From assembly GCA_046328715.1 (NCBI GenBank), contig JAXLWB010000017.1:62001-126000 (forward strand): a DNA stretch of 64,000 nt, given 5' to 3'. The first letter of the stretch is position 1. Each line of letters begins with the position of its first letter. This document shows positions 19,079 through 28,007 of the stretch, piece after piece. This stretch comes from JAXLWB01 sp046328715 (lineage in GTDB: Bacteria > Chloroflexota > Anaerolineae > Caldilineales > Caldilineaceae). The notes under the pieces are model-generated. The model was not told the origin of the DNA. It did no database searches and saw only the letters and a list, made by a program, of their open reading frames with translations. A program made the translations under genes and the position numbers.

Positions 19079-21403
19079 ATGAAACCCAAACGACTTTTGA
19101 CCCTTTCCTTGCTGCTCAGCTTGCTGTTCCAGCTTACGCCGATAGCAGCTTCTAACGCATCGGCAAAGTCTTCTTCTTTACCTGCAATTGCGCCCCTGGC
19201 GTCTGCCATCGTGAACTCAACCGCCGATCCCGGGAATGGGGTATGTGACAGCAGCGAATGTACGCTGCGCGAGGCAATTGCCGTAGTAACCGCAGGTGGA
19301 ACGATTGAGTTTGCGTTGCCTTTCCCCGCCACGATCAACCTCACAGCAGGCGAGTTGCTTATCGACAAGGCATTGACGATCCACGGTCCCGGGCGATCAC
19401 AGTTGACTATCAACGGCAAGTATGACTATAGCACTGGCTTTCGCCCCATGCGTACTTCTGCGATTGGCATCACCCTCGTCGGCTTGACACTAAGCAACGG
19501 TATGACTCTAGAATCAGGAGCGGGACTCTATAACACGGGTGATGTTACACTCAAGGATGTGGTTGTCGCTCATAATTGGTCAATGACGACCAATGCAAAA
19601 GGCGGTGGAATTTACAACGCCCCCAATAGCATCTTACATCTGGAAAATGTAACAATCCGTGGCAATGAAACATATTCGAATGGCGGCGGAATCGCCAATG
19701 ATGAAAATGCCGTCATCTACATGCGTGACAGCCAAATTCTTGAAAACGTGGCAGAGCGGTTCAGTGGATTTGCAGGAGGAATCGCCAACGCTAGTGGTGG
19801 CAAGATCTGGATTCAGATCGGGCCGAATGGGGAGCAATTGCCTGGTAAAAGCACGATTATTAGCAACGAGGCTGGGGGTGGGGCAGGCTTTGTCAACAAT
19901 GGCGAAATGAGAATCGCCAACACAACCATCCAATGGAACACAAGCTATAATGGCAGCCCTGCGCTGATCAATGGCGGTTTTCTCTCAGTTGTAGAATCAC
20001 AGATTGTAGGCAATGGCACCGGCGAAAATTACGGTGGGGCCTTGGTAAACTATGGCACATTGGAATTTGTACGTAGCCTGATGTCTGGCAACTCTGCGCA
20101 GAAGGGTACGGGTGGGCTGACCAATAGCGGGAACGCCACCATTGCCAATAGTACAATCTCCTACCATTACACGGATCGAGGCATGGGCGTGATTGACAAT
20201 GGCGGTGTCATGACGATTACAAATAGCACCATTTACGATAGTTTTGTCTATCAGGAATCGGAAACAGGCTATGCCATCCGTAACCAGGGCACACTGAAAA
20301 TGGCGAATACCCTAGTGGCCCATAGCAAAACGAACTGTGCGGGCACCATCATCAGTTTGGGCAACAACCTCTCCAGTGACGGCTCCTGTTCATTCACCGC
20401 CAGTGGCGACCAAAATAATGTCGATCCCAAACTCGATGGGCTCAAAGATAACGGTGGACCTACCTTTACCCATACCCTGTTTCCTGGTAGTCCAGCCATC
20501 GATGCAGGCAGCAACGCCCTCTGTCCAGCGACCGATCAACGGAATCAAGCACGCCCCAAGGATGGCAACGGCGACGGCAATGCAGTTTGCGACATTGGTG
20601 CCTACGAAGCGCCGGCTCCACCGACCAACAAAGCGACGATTGTGATCCGCAAAGATACACAGCCGGATAGCATGCAAGACTTTGCCTATTACGGACCCTT
20701 TGGCAAGTTCTACCTTGATGATCCACAGCCGGATGATGGCGATGTAGTGAAGAATTCCGTGAGCTACACCGTCAATCCTGGTATCTACAATTTTGCCGAA
20801 GGTGTCTTTCAATCCTGGCACCTGGCCAACATTGTTTGCACAGGCAGCGGACAATCCAGCAACAATCTGCTCATGCACTCGGTGAATATCACAGTCAAAG
20901 CGGGCGATCAAATGCTCTGTACCTTTGTCACGCAGCGGCGGGTCGATCTGGAGGCAACTCTCTACAACGATCTCAACGCCAACCATGTGCGCGACGCAAA
21001 TGATCCGCCTCTGCGAGACTGGGAATTCCGCTTCTACCAGGGCGACGGCACTTTAATCAACCACAAAATGACCGACGCCGCCGGTTCTGCCAAACAGAGC
21101 AACATGATCCCTGGCAGCTTTAAGATCTGCGAAACGCCCAAAGCCGGCTGGACAAATACACAATACGGATTGATCGATCCGGTCCTGAGTGTACCTTGTT
21201 ACAAAGTGACACTTGCGCCAGGACAAAGCATGCAACTTGTCTTTGGCGTGACTCAAGCCCTGGTTGTGCAGAATAGTGAGGAAGTAGATTCAACCAGTGG
21301 CACTATCACTGGTACACTGCCCGACATCAATGAACCAGAAAGCGAAGAACCGTTCGAGCCGGAAGTGAATCAGCGAGTTTATTTGCCGTTGGTGAATCGG
21401 TGA
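19079..21403 (+). CDS. CSLREA/choice-of-anchor-Q beta-helix surface protein with shared C-terminal cassette
   Basis: 774 residues, start preceded by GGGGGG. Signal peptide 1-29. A CSLREA segment (CDSSECTLREA) opens a right-handed beta-helix in which short strands end in N-S-T-I or GNxT turns. The choice-of-anchor-Q segment (CPATDQRNQARPKDG...CDIGAYE) follows at about 475-520. Then comes the two-domain cassette: ATIVIRKDTQPD...FYLDD...CTFVTQ, and YNDLNANHVRDANDPP...KICETPKAGW. It ends in a Glu-rich stretch and QRVYLPLVNR. Beta-helix and cassette closely parallel the preceding gene and the gene at 11313, showing that this set grew by duplication and domain swapping. Confidence 0.85.
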   Translation: MKPKRLLTLSLLLSLLFQLTPIAASNASAKSSSLPAIAPLASAIVNSTADPGNGVCDSSECTLREAIAVVTAGGTIEFALPFPATINLTAGELLIDKALTIHGPGRSQLTINGKYDYSTGFRPMRTSAIGITLVGLTLSNGMTLESGAGLYNTGDVTLKDVVVAHNWSMTTNAKGGGIYNAPNSILHLENVTIRGNETYSNGGGIANDENAVIYMRDSQILENVAERFSGFAGGIANASGGKIWIQIGPNGEQLPGKSTIISNEAGGGAGFVNNGEMRIANTTIQWNTSYNGSPALINGGFLSVVESQIVGNGTGENYGGALVNYGTLEFVRSLMSGNSAQKGTGGLTNSGNATIANSTISYHYTDRGMGVIDNGGVMTITNSTIYDSFVYQESETGYAIRNQGTLKMANTLVAHSKTNCAGTIISLGNNLSSDGSCSFTASGDQNNVDPKLDGLKDNGGPTFTHTLFPGSPAIDAGSNALCPATDQRNQARPKDGNGDGNAVCDIGAYEAPAPPTNKATIVIRKDTQPDSMQDFAYYGPFGKFYLDDPQPDDGDVVKNSVSYTVNPGIYNFAEGVFQSWHLANIVCTGSGQSSNNLLMHSVNITVKAGDQMLCTFVTQRRVDLEATLYNDLNANHVRDANDPPLRDWEFRFYQGDGTLINHKMTDAAGSAKQSNMIPGSFKICETPKAGWTNTQYGLIDPVLSVPCYKVTLAPGQSMQLVFGVTQALVVQNSEEVDSTSGTITGTLPDINEPESEEPFEPEVNQRVYLPLVNR

Positions 21404-21623
21404 GTTAAGGCAATTGCTAAATGATGTGCGGAGAGTTTGCTTCTCGAGGATAGATCTACTTATCTCTCCCAAAACTCAATTGAGAAACAGTTTTTCGGAT
21501 GTAGGTTTCAAGAGGCGGCTTTGGGAGAGGTCTTGTTTAAAGGGACAAGAAAATGTGATGGATAGATACAAATTATGATAAGAGAATGGCAACGAGGCGA
21601 ACTCTTAAGCTTCAGTCACACCA

Positions 21624-21655
21624 CTACATGACGCATATGCGCTCGCGTCATGTAG
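21624..21655. repeat. Hairpin between convergent genes
   Basis: CTACATGACGC (21624-21634) pairs exactly with GCGTCATGTAG (21645-21655); 10-nt loop. Located between a + gene ending at 21403 and a - gene ending at 21685. Confidence 0.75.
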
Positions 21656-21684
21656 TACACAAGTATCTCTAATCTAGAAGTAAA

Positions 21685-22311
21685 TTAAGATCGTTTGTTT
21701 GAGAGTAAAGAGTTTTTAAATGCGTCTCGCCTCTCTGGAAAGCCATGCCAAGTCATTTCCCACAGAATGCCACGAAGAATATGCCCTAAAGAAAACTCCG
21801 GACCTTCATATTCGCGAAGCTCCTGCTTATCTTCATTCCAGATTCGCAATGTTCGACACAAACGAAGTGGCAGATCAGCTAATTCGTTGGTGGGCGTCAA
21901 AGCAACACTATATGGTATTTGATCAACGTCTCCGACCCCATGAAACTCAGGGAAAAGATTACCCATTAATTGTTTCTCTGATTCATAATAGTCAAACATC
22001 CAATATAACTCCAGATAGGAGATATCTGCCCCTTGCGCTACAGGTTGATGTAGCCCTTCAGCGACTATTTCACTAACCCATTCACTAATAACAATGCGAA
22101 AGATATCAAGGTGTTGCTTAAGTAGAAGGAAAACATCTCTTAACAATATATCATCATCAAGCCAGCAAGTATAGAATAAATAATGCGGGGCTTGCTCAGT
22201 TACATCCTTTTCAACATACCTACCTTCATTTGCCACTTCGTCATAGACCCAGCGAGTAAAGAACAGTTTACCACCGCTTTTGATTGTTAGAGAATAATCC
22301 CGGTTTTCCAT
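21685..22311 (-). CDS. Hypothetical protein, acidic and aromatic-rich
   Basis: 208 residues from the ATG at 22311 (MENRDYSLTIK); a GTG at 22326 is an alternative. No family is recognised. The sequence is rich in Trp/Tyr/Phe and acidic residues (for example YLFYTCWLDDDILLRDVFLLL), has no signal peptide or membrane helix, and is AT-richer than the metabolic genes. Its size and style recall orphan immunity-type proteins found in accessory regions, but no motif proves this. It stands alone between two hairpins. Confidence 0.55.
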   Translation of the reverse strand: MENRDYSLTIKSGGKLFFTRWVYDEVANEGRYVEKDVTEQAPHYLFYTCWLDDDILLRDVFLLLKQHLDIFRIVISEWVSEIVAEGLHQPVAQGADISYLELYWMFDYYESEKQLMGNLFPEFHGVGDVDQIPYSVALTPTNELADLPLRLCRTLRIWNEDKQELREYEGPEFSLGHILRGILWEMTWHGFPERRDAFKNSLLSNKRS

Positions 22312-22431
22312 GATTAATTTTCTCACCGTTCCTAAAATAGACTCTACTCAAGTACATAACTCGTAGTTCAATAATTCAAAAGTCTTGACTCGTTCATAAG
22401 ATTCGGCATATACCAGGTTACAAAAATCACG

Positions 22432-22466
22432 GCTCCCTACAGTTTAAGTGCTAAACTGTAGGGAGC
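22432..22466. terminator. 15-bp perfect stem-loop after protease gene
   Basis: GCTCCCTACAGTTTA pairs with TAAACTGTAGGGAGC (loop AGTGC). It lies 15 bp beyond the stop of the minus-strand protease gene; on the minus strand CCGTGATTTTT follows, so it can act as a terminator. Confidence 0.75.
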
Positions 22467-22481
22467 AATCTAAGTCGACTT

Positions 22482-24251
22482 TTATTCGCTTGGAATCTTT
22501 GCGCAGGAAGTACTCAACGCTACAAATTGTGCGGCACCGCTTACATATCCTTCCTGACGATTAGCAGTTACCACATGCAGCCACTGGCAGTTATTGACCT
22601 GCGCCACTACCAAAACACGTTCGCCTTGCACCAGATTGCCGATGATTTTGTATGAAGTACCCGGCCCTGCTCGCAGGTTTAGTCCGCGTACTACCGATTC
22701 AGCGACAGCTAACTCGGGTGAAGTGCGCTTCAACAACTTAATTCCATCCATCACTGCCGAAACGAGGTCTGGATTCTTGCCATTCACCATTTGAATACCA
22801 ACCACGACCTTGATGTCGTGTGCTTGTTTTGGTGTGAGTGAGAACATTAGATTAGAAACGTTTGGATCACCATTACAAGGCTCCCAGACATACATGATGC
22901 CGCTATACTTCGAATTTTCGAAGTCATAGGGGCCATTCTGTTTACAGGCACTGCCTTGGTCGGCGAATGTATTCAACACCTCTTCATGTGACCATGACCC
23001 CAGTTTGTCACTAGCCATAACCCACATCCCGGGTGCACTCCATCCTCCATCAAAGCCAGACAGATCTGTGGAGGCAAGGAGTACTACACCAATCGTTTCG
23101 TCTTTATAGACCCAATCGAAGGTATTTGTATCGTTCCACTCCGCTGGGACAGAGACTGAAACAATTTCATTTCGATCTGTCCAAGTCCTGAATGTAGTCG
23201 GATCAATGGGCTGTAGTGGGGGTGGTACTTTATTGCAGGTAAGAGGTACCCCGTTTAATTCCCCTTCACAGGCCTGTACTTCACCCTCGCCAGTTATTCG
23301 CGCAAGCTGTACATTGAGGACATCATCGGGTTGATGGCTGCGCAGAATGTCACAGTACATTGACATCGTTCCATCTTCACCGAGTTTTTGCCCCTCCAGC
23401 GAAAGCAGGATATCGCCGCGTTTGATGCCAGCTTTACCCGCTGGTGAACCAGATGCCAGGGCTTGAACAATGATCCCAGAGATTTGTTTCCCTTGTTCAT
23501 TGATTGTGAATGCCTGACCAAAGATGCCAATCGTATCGCGATCGCGGCCAGTGCTTAACTCTTCCACAATTGGCTGGGCAATTGCACTAGGAATGGCAAA
23601 ATTTTGCCCCAAAGCATTACCAGCGAAATTAACCCCAACGACCTTTCCTTCTTCTGTCACCAAAGGTCCACCTGAATTTCCACCCATGATCTGAGCACCA
23701 TGCTGCACCGTATAATCAAGAGATGCCCAAGAAGTCTGCCCATTCGCTTTCGCTTTGTTCACCACATTAGCTGTCAACGTATATTCAGGGTCACCTAGCG
23801 GAAATCCAGCAGCAAAAACCTTCAATCCTGGTTCAATGTCGCCATCGTACCATTCCAGATAGGGAAAATCATCATTGCCCTGGATATCGATCACAGCCAG
23901 ATCGCTACATTCCGAAACACCCAATACTTTGGCATTGCGCGGCTTGCTTTCGCCATCAACATACACTTTTAACGCTGCGGCACCTGCAGTCACATGATTG
24001 TCGGTAACGGCTAACCCCGATCGGTTGATGAGAAATGCCGAGCCCACATAGGTATTGCTTTCGGTCATGTTATCCAAATCCAGAAAGCTAGCTTCGACTT
24101 CAACGCGTACAACAGCTTTTTTGACATCAGTATAACTATGTACCGCGTTTGAAGTTGTTGCTTTCTCCGCTTTTGCTTCTGGCGCTGCATGCAGCCCTGT
24201 TGGATTAAAGAGGAGAGCGCCGATACCCAAACTGATCAGAATGCGTCTCAT
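22482..24251 (-). CDS. Secreted trypsin-like (S1C/HtrA-type) serine protease with PDZ and SH3b domains
   Basis: 589 residues from the ATG at 24251 (AAGGAGC, 5-nt spacing); the longer frame adds 16 unlikely residues. Signal peptide 1-22. The protease domain shows the triad as TDNHV (His86), CSDLAV (Asp117) and GGNSGGP (Ser193). A PDZ domain follows (about 250-330, GIIVQALASGSPAGKAGIKRGDIL). A cysteine-containing region of unknown fold spans about 360-520, and a bacterial SH3 domain closes the protein (GLNLRAGPGTSYKIIG), suggesting wall binding. It is downstream of the kinase-receptor gene on the same strand, but separated by a terminator and 560 bp, so joint function is an inference from neighbourhood only. 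Confidence 0.88.
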   Translation of the reverse strand: MRRILISLGIGALLFNPTGLHAAPEAKAEKATTSNAVHSYTDVKKAVVRVEVEASFLDLDNMTESNTYVGSAFLINRSGLAVTDNHVTAGAAALKVYVDGESKPRNAKVLGVSECSDLAVIDIQGNDDFPYLEWYDGDIEPGLKVFAAGFPLGDPEYTLTANVVNKAKANGQTSWASLDYTVQHGAQIMGGNSGGPLVTEEGKVVGVNFAGNALGQNFAIPSAIAQPIVEELSTGRDRDTIGIFGQAFTINEQGKQISGIIVQALASGSPAGKAGIKRGDILLSLEGQKLGEDGTMSMYCDILRSHQPDDVLNVQLARITGEGEVQACEGELNGVPLTCNKVPPPLQPIDPTTFRTWTDRNEIVSVSVPAEWNDTNTFDWVYKDETIGVVLLASTDLSGFDGGWSAPGMWVMASDKLGSWSHEEVLNTFADQGSACKQNGPYDFENSKYSGIMYVWEPCNGDPNVSNLMFSLTPKQAHDIKVVVGIQMVNGKNPDLVSAVMDGIKLLKRTSPELAVAESVVRGLNLRAGPGTSYKIIGNLVQGERVLVVAQVNNCQWLHVVTANRQEGYVSGAAQFVALSTSCAKIPSE

Positions 24252-24511
24252 AAGTTGCTCCTTGTATGGGTGTTGTGTGGAAAGAATGTGGTCAACCAAG
24301 CTACGTTGACTGAGGTAAAGGTATCATGTTTGCGGGGTGGAAGATTGATAGGATTAGCGTCAATTTAGTGACAAGCTTGACGATTTGTGACTTTTACAGA
24401 ATTTACACAAGATGTCATATGACCAGCATTTACATTGCTTTGCGCTCGTTGCCAATCTACGGAGTGACATGAAGACAGTTTCTTAATAGGAGAAATTCCT
24501 GGTCTTTCCTA

Positions 24512-24589
24512 GGTTCTGTTGACTTTTTAACCGTGAGTCAACCATGATTTTTTGCTTCTCGTAAATACGAAGCAAATGTCAACAGAACC
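24512..24589. repeat. Small nested inverted repeat, MITE-like
   Basis: Terminal arms GGTTCTGTTGAC (24512-24523) and GTCAACAGAACC (24578-24589) are exact complements. Inside is a second stem, TTTGCTTC/GAAGCAAA, including the word TTTGCTTCTCG that recurs in three other gaps. The 78-bp size and exact terminal repeats fit a short non-coding mobile element or its remnant. Confidence 0.6.
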
Positions 24590-24749
24590 AAGTCTTGAGC
24601 AAGTTGTATGAGTAGGCAACTAAATCCTGATGCCTAACAGAGGAGCAAATGGCACTTTCAAAAGGGTGATTTTGCAGAGTTAAAACATCCTTGGAGCAAC
24701 ATCTTCTATTACAAAATCTAATGACGTAGCATAAGAAGAACAAAGCATG

Positions 24750-24782
24750 AGAAAAGAAAAACGCTGCTTTTGTGAAGCAGCG
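24750..24782 (-). terminator. Intrinsic terminator of the kinase-receptor gene
   Basis: CGCTGCTT (24762-24769) pairs with AAGCAGCG (24775-24782), loop of 5. Read on the minus strand it is followed by TTTTTCTTTTC, a good U-tract, 33 nt after the stop codon. Confidence 0.85.
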
Positions 24783-24814
24783 CCAAAACCATGTTATTTT
24801 TGAAGAACTCAGCG

Positions 24815-27715
24815 TCAAGGTAGGGTATACTGCAAAGACGTATTTTTAGGATAGCAGCTATAATTTTCACTGCCATGCTCGTTCTTACTGATAGTTTCGT
24901 CGAAATCCTGAACCATTTGGAACTTGGCATCTGGGAACGTTACTTTGGCTGCCCTAAAATTTGTCTGGCAAATCTCACCATGACTATCAAACCAAATCTC
25001 GCCTAACAGTGTTTGAAAGTCTTTTGTCTTCACCTTTTGAAGTAATAGAGTTCGCCTCTCAGTAATGGGCTTCCCAGCTAATGCTCCCTGATTATTTAGC
25101 TCAGCGAATGATTCCACAATGACTTGTACAGCCGTAAATGCTTGCGCCATAATCTGGGAAGACACCGGCTCAGTAGAGACGTTGTTGCCTTGTGGTTGTA
25201 GTGCTAGTTCCATGTTCTGTTTATTAATACCTGGATAAATTTCACTTTTTGAATCGATCGTAAACGTTATCCCACGATAGGCCTCAGCGATGAAGATATC
25301 TCCACATTGGGGATTACAGCGAGTGAAGATCGGAGAGGCATTAAGCCCATTGCCCGCAATGATTAGCTTAAGAGGCACGATATTCTTCAAGTATTCAACG
25401 ATACTTTCAGCATCGTCGAATTTGCCAGATACTACAAATAAGTCTGCCGAACGATGTAACCAAGCCGTTGGTTTATAGTTATCATTAATGTAAGGCACTG
25501 CCAAAGGTTCGATTTGTTGCAGTTTGAGCTCCTGTGAAATTGCATCTGATTCCGATAAGCTAAAGTTATCTTTACCAGCATACAAGATCACAGCATTTCT
25601 AATCTTACTCCCACCAGAGGCTTTATTTATAACTGCTCGGACAACGTATTTTGCGCTAACTGCGACTGGGGCCGAAACCCTAATAATAACTTTACGCCCT
25701 TTCAAAATATCATTTGCAGTATTTGATGGCGCAAAGGTCGGAATTCCGTTTTCTTCCGCTATATCATGAGCATCATCTCCGAGCTTATAAGATTGATCTT
25801 GATTTTGAGCTTGTGTAGAGTAGGTAGGACCAATGATTGCATCACAAGGTTGCTCGCTTTTGTCTGGTGCTGCTAATGCTATAAATGCCCTCCTGGCATC
25901 CTCCAATGTGTTGTTGGTTGCATTATGCTTTAATTTAATATTCAATCCAGTAAGCTGTTGGATATCCAATAGATTATAATACTGAGCAGCAAGTTTAATC
26001 GCTGCAGCTTGATCGCTTCCCAATGGTCCATCTCTATCGTTTTCGTCTACAGCATAACAGATTGTAACATCCACAAGTTTCCTCGGGGTTGATATAGGAG
26101 GTATCGGCGGCCATAGTAGCATAAATCTAAGAATGATAATAAACAATGCAATTGACACAACTGATAGCAACACTTGTGTAGCATTATCTCTAAACCATTG
26201 CCCCCAAGATTCTTTCCTTTTTGGCTCTACTGCTCCAATGTCTGCCCAATTAAGTACAGTACTTGCACTTAAGAAGGCAGTACGGCGACAAAAATCGCTT
26301 TTCAGCTCCTCAAAACGAGAAATACTAACCAGGGCGATAGCCAATCCTTGATAATACTCATCCCAACCTCTCACAAGATACTGGCGCTCTTGTATTAATT
26401 GCCGTAACGCCAGCAACACTGTATAGGGAGTCTGAATGGCTGTTCTTAAACGTGTAGGCAGGCTGGTAAGGGAGCGGCGATGATGTAATGCGGTAAATAT
26501 GTCATTTAAGGTATCGATATTTAGATTTGCTTTCTCAATTGCTGGAGCCAATAGCCAAGCAATCACATTTGCTTCAAACCATTGCATGTCCAATAGAATC
26601 GGTCCCTTACCCGTTTCTGAAAAATCAATTAGCCTGTGCCCTCTATATTGAAGATCTTGCCCTCCTGTCTTAACAAGAATGTTGCCAAGATTCAAATCGC
26701 CATGGATCGTTGAAACATACATATTGCGGGATTTATTCAATAGGTCTTGAAGAAAATAGAGCGGATTGCTGATATTTGCTTTCCATTGGGGGGTAATTTC
26801 CTCAGTACGGATGATCTTACTTTCAACTAGAAAACCAGGCAAAAACTTTTTGATTATATCATTAAGTAATTCCTGTCTTTGTGAGGTAACTTGACCGTAA
26901 ATCTCGGCAACTTCAGTTCCAGGTGGGAAGTCAGTAAAGCCATCAATCTTAATTCGAATTCTAGGGGCTTCAATATCTTCTGGTGATTTTGCATTCAGAT
27001 TTGATGAGTTTCCCCTCACTTTGTCAACAGTAAAACCAACGAGCTTTACAATTGTTCCTCTTTCAATCTTTAACAACTGTGCTGGTGTAATCTCTCCTGA
27101 CTTCAACGTGATTGCAGAAGGAGTTGGAATATCAAACTTTGTAAGTCGAAGATGCTCTGGCAGTAACCGATCATAATAAATAGAGCAAGTACTCTCTTTG
27201 GCCGTTTCACCCTTTTGCCACCATCCTATACCGTTCCGATCAAAAATTTCATCAAGAATCAATTTCGTTTCAGTTAAGAGTTTCCTCGGGTCCTTCTCTC
27301 GTTTGTCTTCTAAGTACTGAAGAAGTGTTTTTGATGAACTAAGCCCTGCATAGGTTGTTTTATGCAAAGCCCAGTTACCATCATCACAGATCACTACATC
27401 CTCAGGCACGACAGCATTATCGTATTTACCGCTCACATAGTCAGCATAGTTTTTAGTCTCTCGTTCGATTCCTGTTTGGCTGGTTATCTTAACAACAAAA
27501 ACACCGTCTGTATCTGTGACAACACGCCATGTATGTGCACCACTATATCCAGACAACTTCTCATTGATCCTTACATCCTTATTTCCTTCAAATGCAGCCT
27601 TTATCAAAGAATTGGCTTCGCTTACAAAGGAAGATTTGAAATCATCATTTTTGTAAATGATTTGGGGAAATTGCGCAAAGTTACCCGCTGTACAGTCAAT
27701 CTTCTTTGTGTTCAT
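24815..27715 (-). CDS. Transmembrane kinase-fold protein with extracytoplasmic type-1 periplasmic-binding domain
   Basis: 966 residues from the ATG at 27715 (GAGGT, 5-nt spacing). Residues 1-490 form an APH/choline-kinase-like domain: a Gly-rich loop SGYSGAHTWRV (55-65), VVKI (Lys76), catalytic HGDLNLGN (338-345) and LIDFSE (Asp364). A ~110-residue insert with a GTIVKLVGFTV segment separates the lobes. One membrane helix lies at 512-534. The C-terminal ~420 residues resemble leucine-binding/amide-type periplasmic proteins (DQAAAIKLAAQYYN, CDAIIGPTYSTQ, IPTFAPSNTAN), so they should face outward. Catalytic residues look intact, unlike a pseudokinase. The gene is AT-richer than most neighbours and divergent from an NTPase regulator. 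Likely a ligand-gated signalling kinase; substrate and ligand unknown. Confidence 0.8.
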   Translation of the reverse strand: MNTKKIDCTAGNFAQFPQIIYKNDDFKSSFVSEANSLIKAAFEGNKDVRINEKLSGYSGAHTWRVVTDTDGVFVVKITSQTGIERETKNYADYVSGKYDNAVVPEDVVICDDGNWALHKTTYAGLSSSKTLLQYLEDKREKDPRKLLTETKLILDEIFDRNGIGWWQKGETAKESTCSIYYDRLLPEHLRLTKFDIPTPSAITLKSGEITPAQLLKIERGTIVKLVGFTVDKVRGNSSNLNAKSPEDIEAPRIRIKIDGFTDFPPGTEVAEIYGQVTSQRQELLNDIIKKFLPGFLVESKIIRTEEITPQWKANISNPLYFLQDLLNKSRNMYVSTIHGDLNLGNILVKTGGQDLQYRGHRLIDFSETGKGPILLDMQWFEANVIAWLLAPAIEKANLNIDTLNDIFTALHHRRSLTSLPTRLRTAIQTPYTVLLALRQLIQERQYLVRGWDEYYQGLAIALVSISRFEELKSDFCRRTAFLSASTVLNWADIGAVEPKRKESWGQWFRDNATQVLLSVVSIALFIIILRFMLLWPPIPPISTPRKLVDVTICYAVDENDRDGPLGSDQAAAIKLAAQYYNLLDIQQLTGLNIKLKHNATNNTLEDARRAFIALAAPDKSEQPCDAIIGPTYSTQAQNQDQSYKLGDDAHDIAEENGIPTFAPSNTANDILKGRKVIIRVSAPVAVSAKYVVRAVINKASGGSKIRNAVILYAGKDNFSLSESDAISQELKLQQIEPLAVPYINDNYKPTAWLHRSADLFVVSGKFDDAESIVEYLKNIVPLKLIIAGNGLNASPIFTRCNPQCGDIFIAEAYRGITFTIDSKSEIYPGINKQNMELALQPQGNNVSTEPVSSQIMAQAFTAVQVIVESFAELNNQGALAGKPITERRTLLLQKVKTKDFQTLLGEIWFDSHGEICQTNFRAAKVTFPDAKFQMVQDFDETISKNEHGSENYSCYPKNTSLQYTLP

Positions 27716-27774
27716 CAATGACCTCGCTTGTCTAAATAGCAACAATGGCTTGCAGCTTGAACATCAATCGCTGC

Positions 27775-27924
27775 TGTCAAAATTGTCAAAATGGATATAG
27801 AATTGTCTGAAAGCTGATATTTTTAAGACGCTGGTTTGAAATATGATGAGAAGCAACACTAACAGGAGCACAATAGAATACGTTCAAGGTGAACATATTC
27901 TATCAATGCTTGTGCAAGTATAAT
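27775..27924. promoter_or_regulatory. Divergent promoter region with tandem repeats and palindrome (candidate operator)
   Basis: Two back-to-back copies of TGTCAAAAT (27775-27783, 27784-27792) and a partial third TGTCTGAAA (27804-27812) lie in direct orientation, as expected for OmpR-type winged-helix sites. A 31-bp near-palindrome (27873-27903; arms ATAGAATA-C-GTTC / GAAC-A-TATTCTAT) overlaps the -35 region of a TATAAT box at 27919-27924 pointing toward the NTPase gene. Regulation by the neighbouring winged-helix protein is inferred. Confidence 0.5.
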
Positions 27925-28007
27925 ACACATTTTTTTTAATGCAACAATCCGAATCCTTTCTTTTGACAATTTGTCTCTTTAATAACCTTTTTGAAAGGCG
28001 CTAACCT

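Larger units (their letters stand above)
24252..24814. other. 563-bp gap upstream of the protease gene
   Basis: It contains the terminator of the kinase gene (24750-24782) and a nested inverted repeat (24512-24589). The remaining sequence is AT-rich and should hold the protease promoter, which I cannot place with confidence. Confidence 0.5.
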
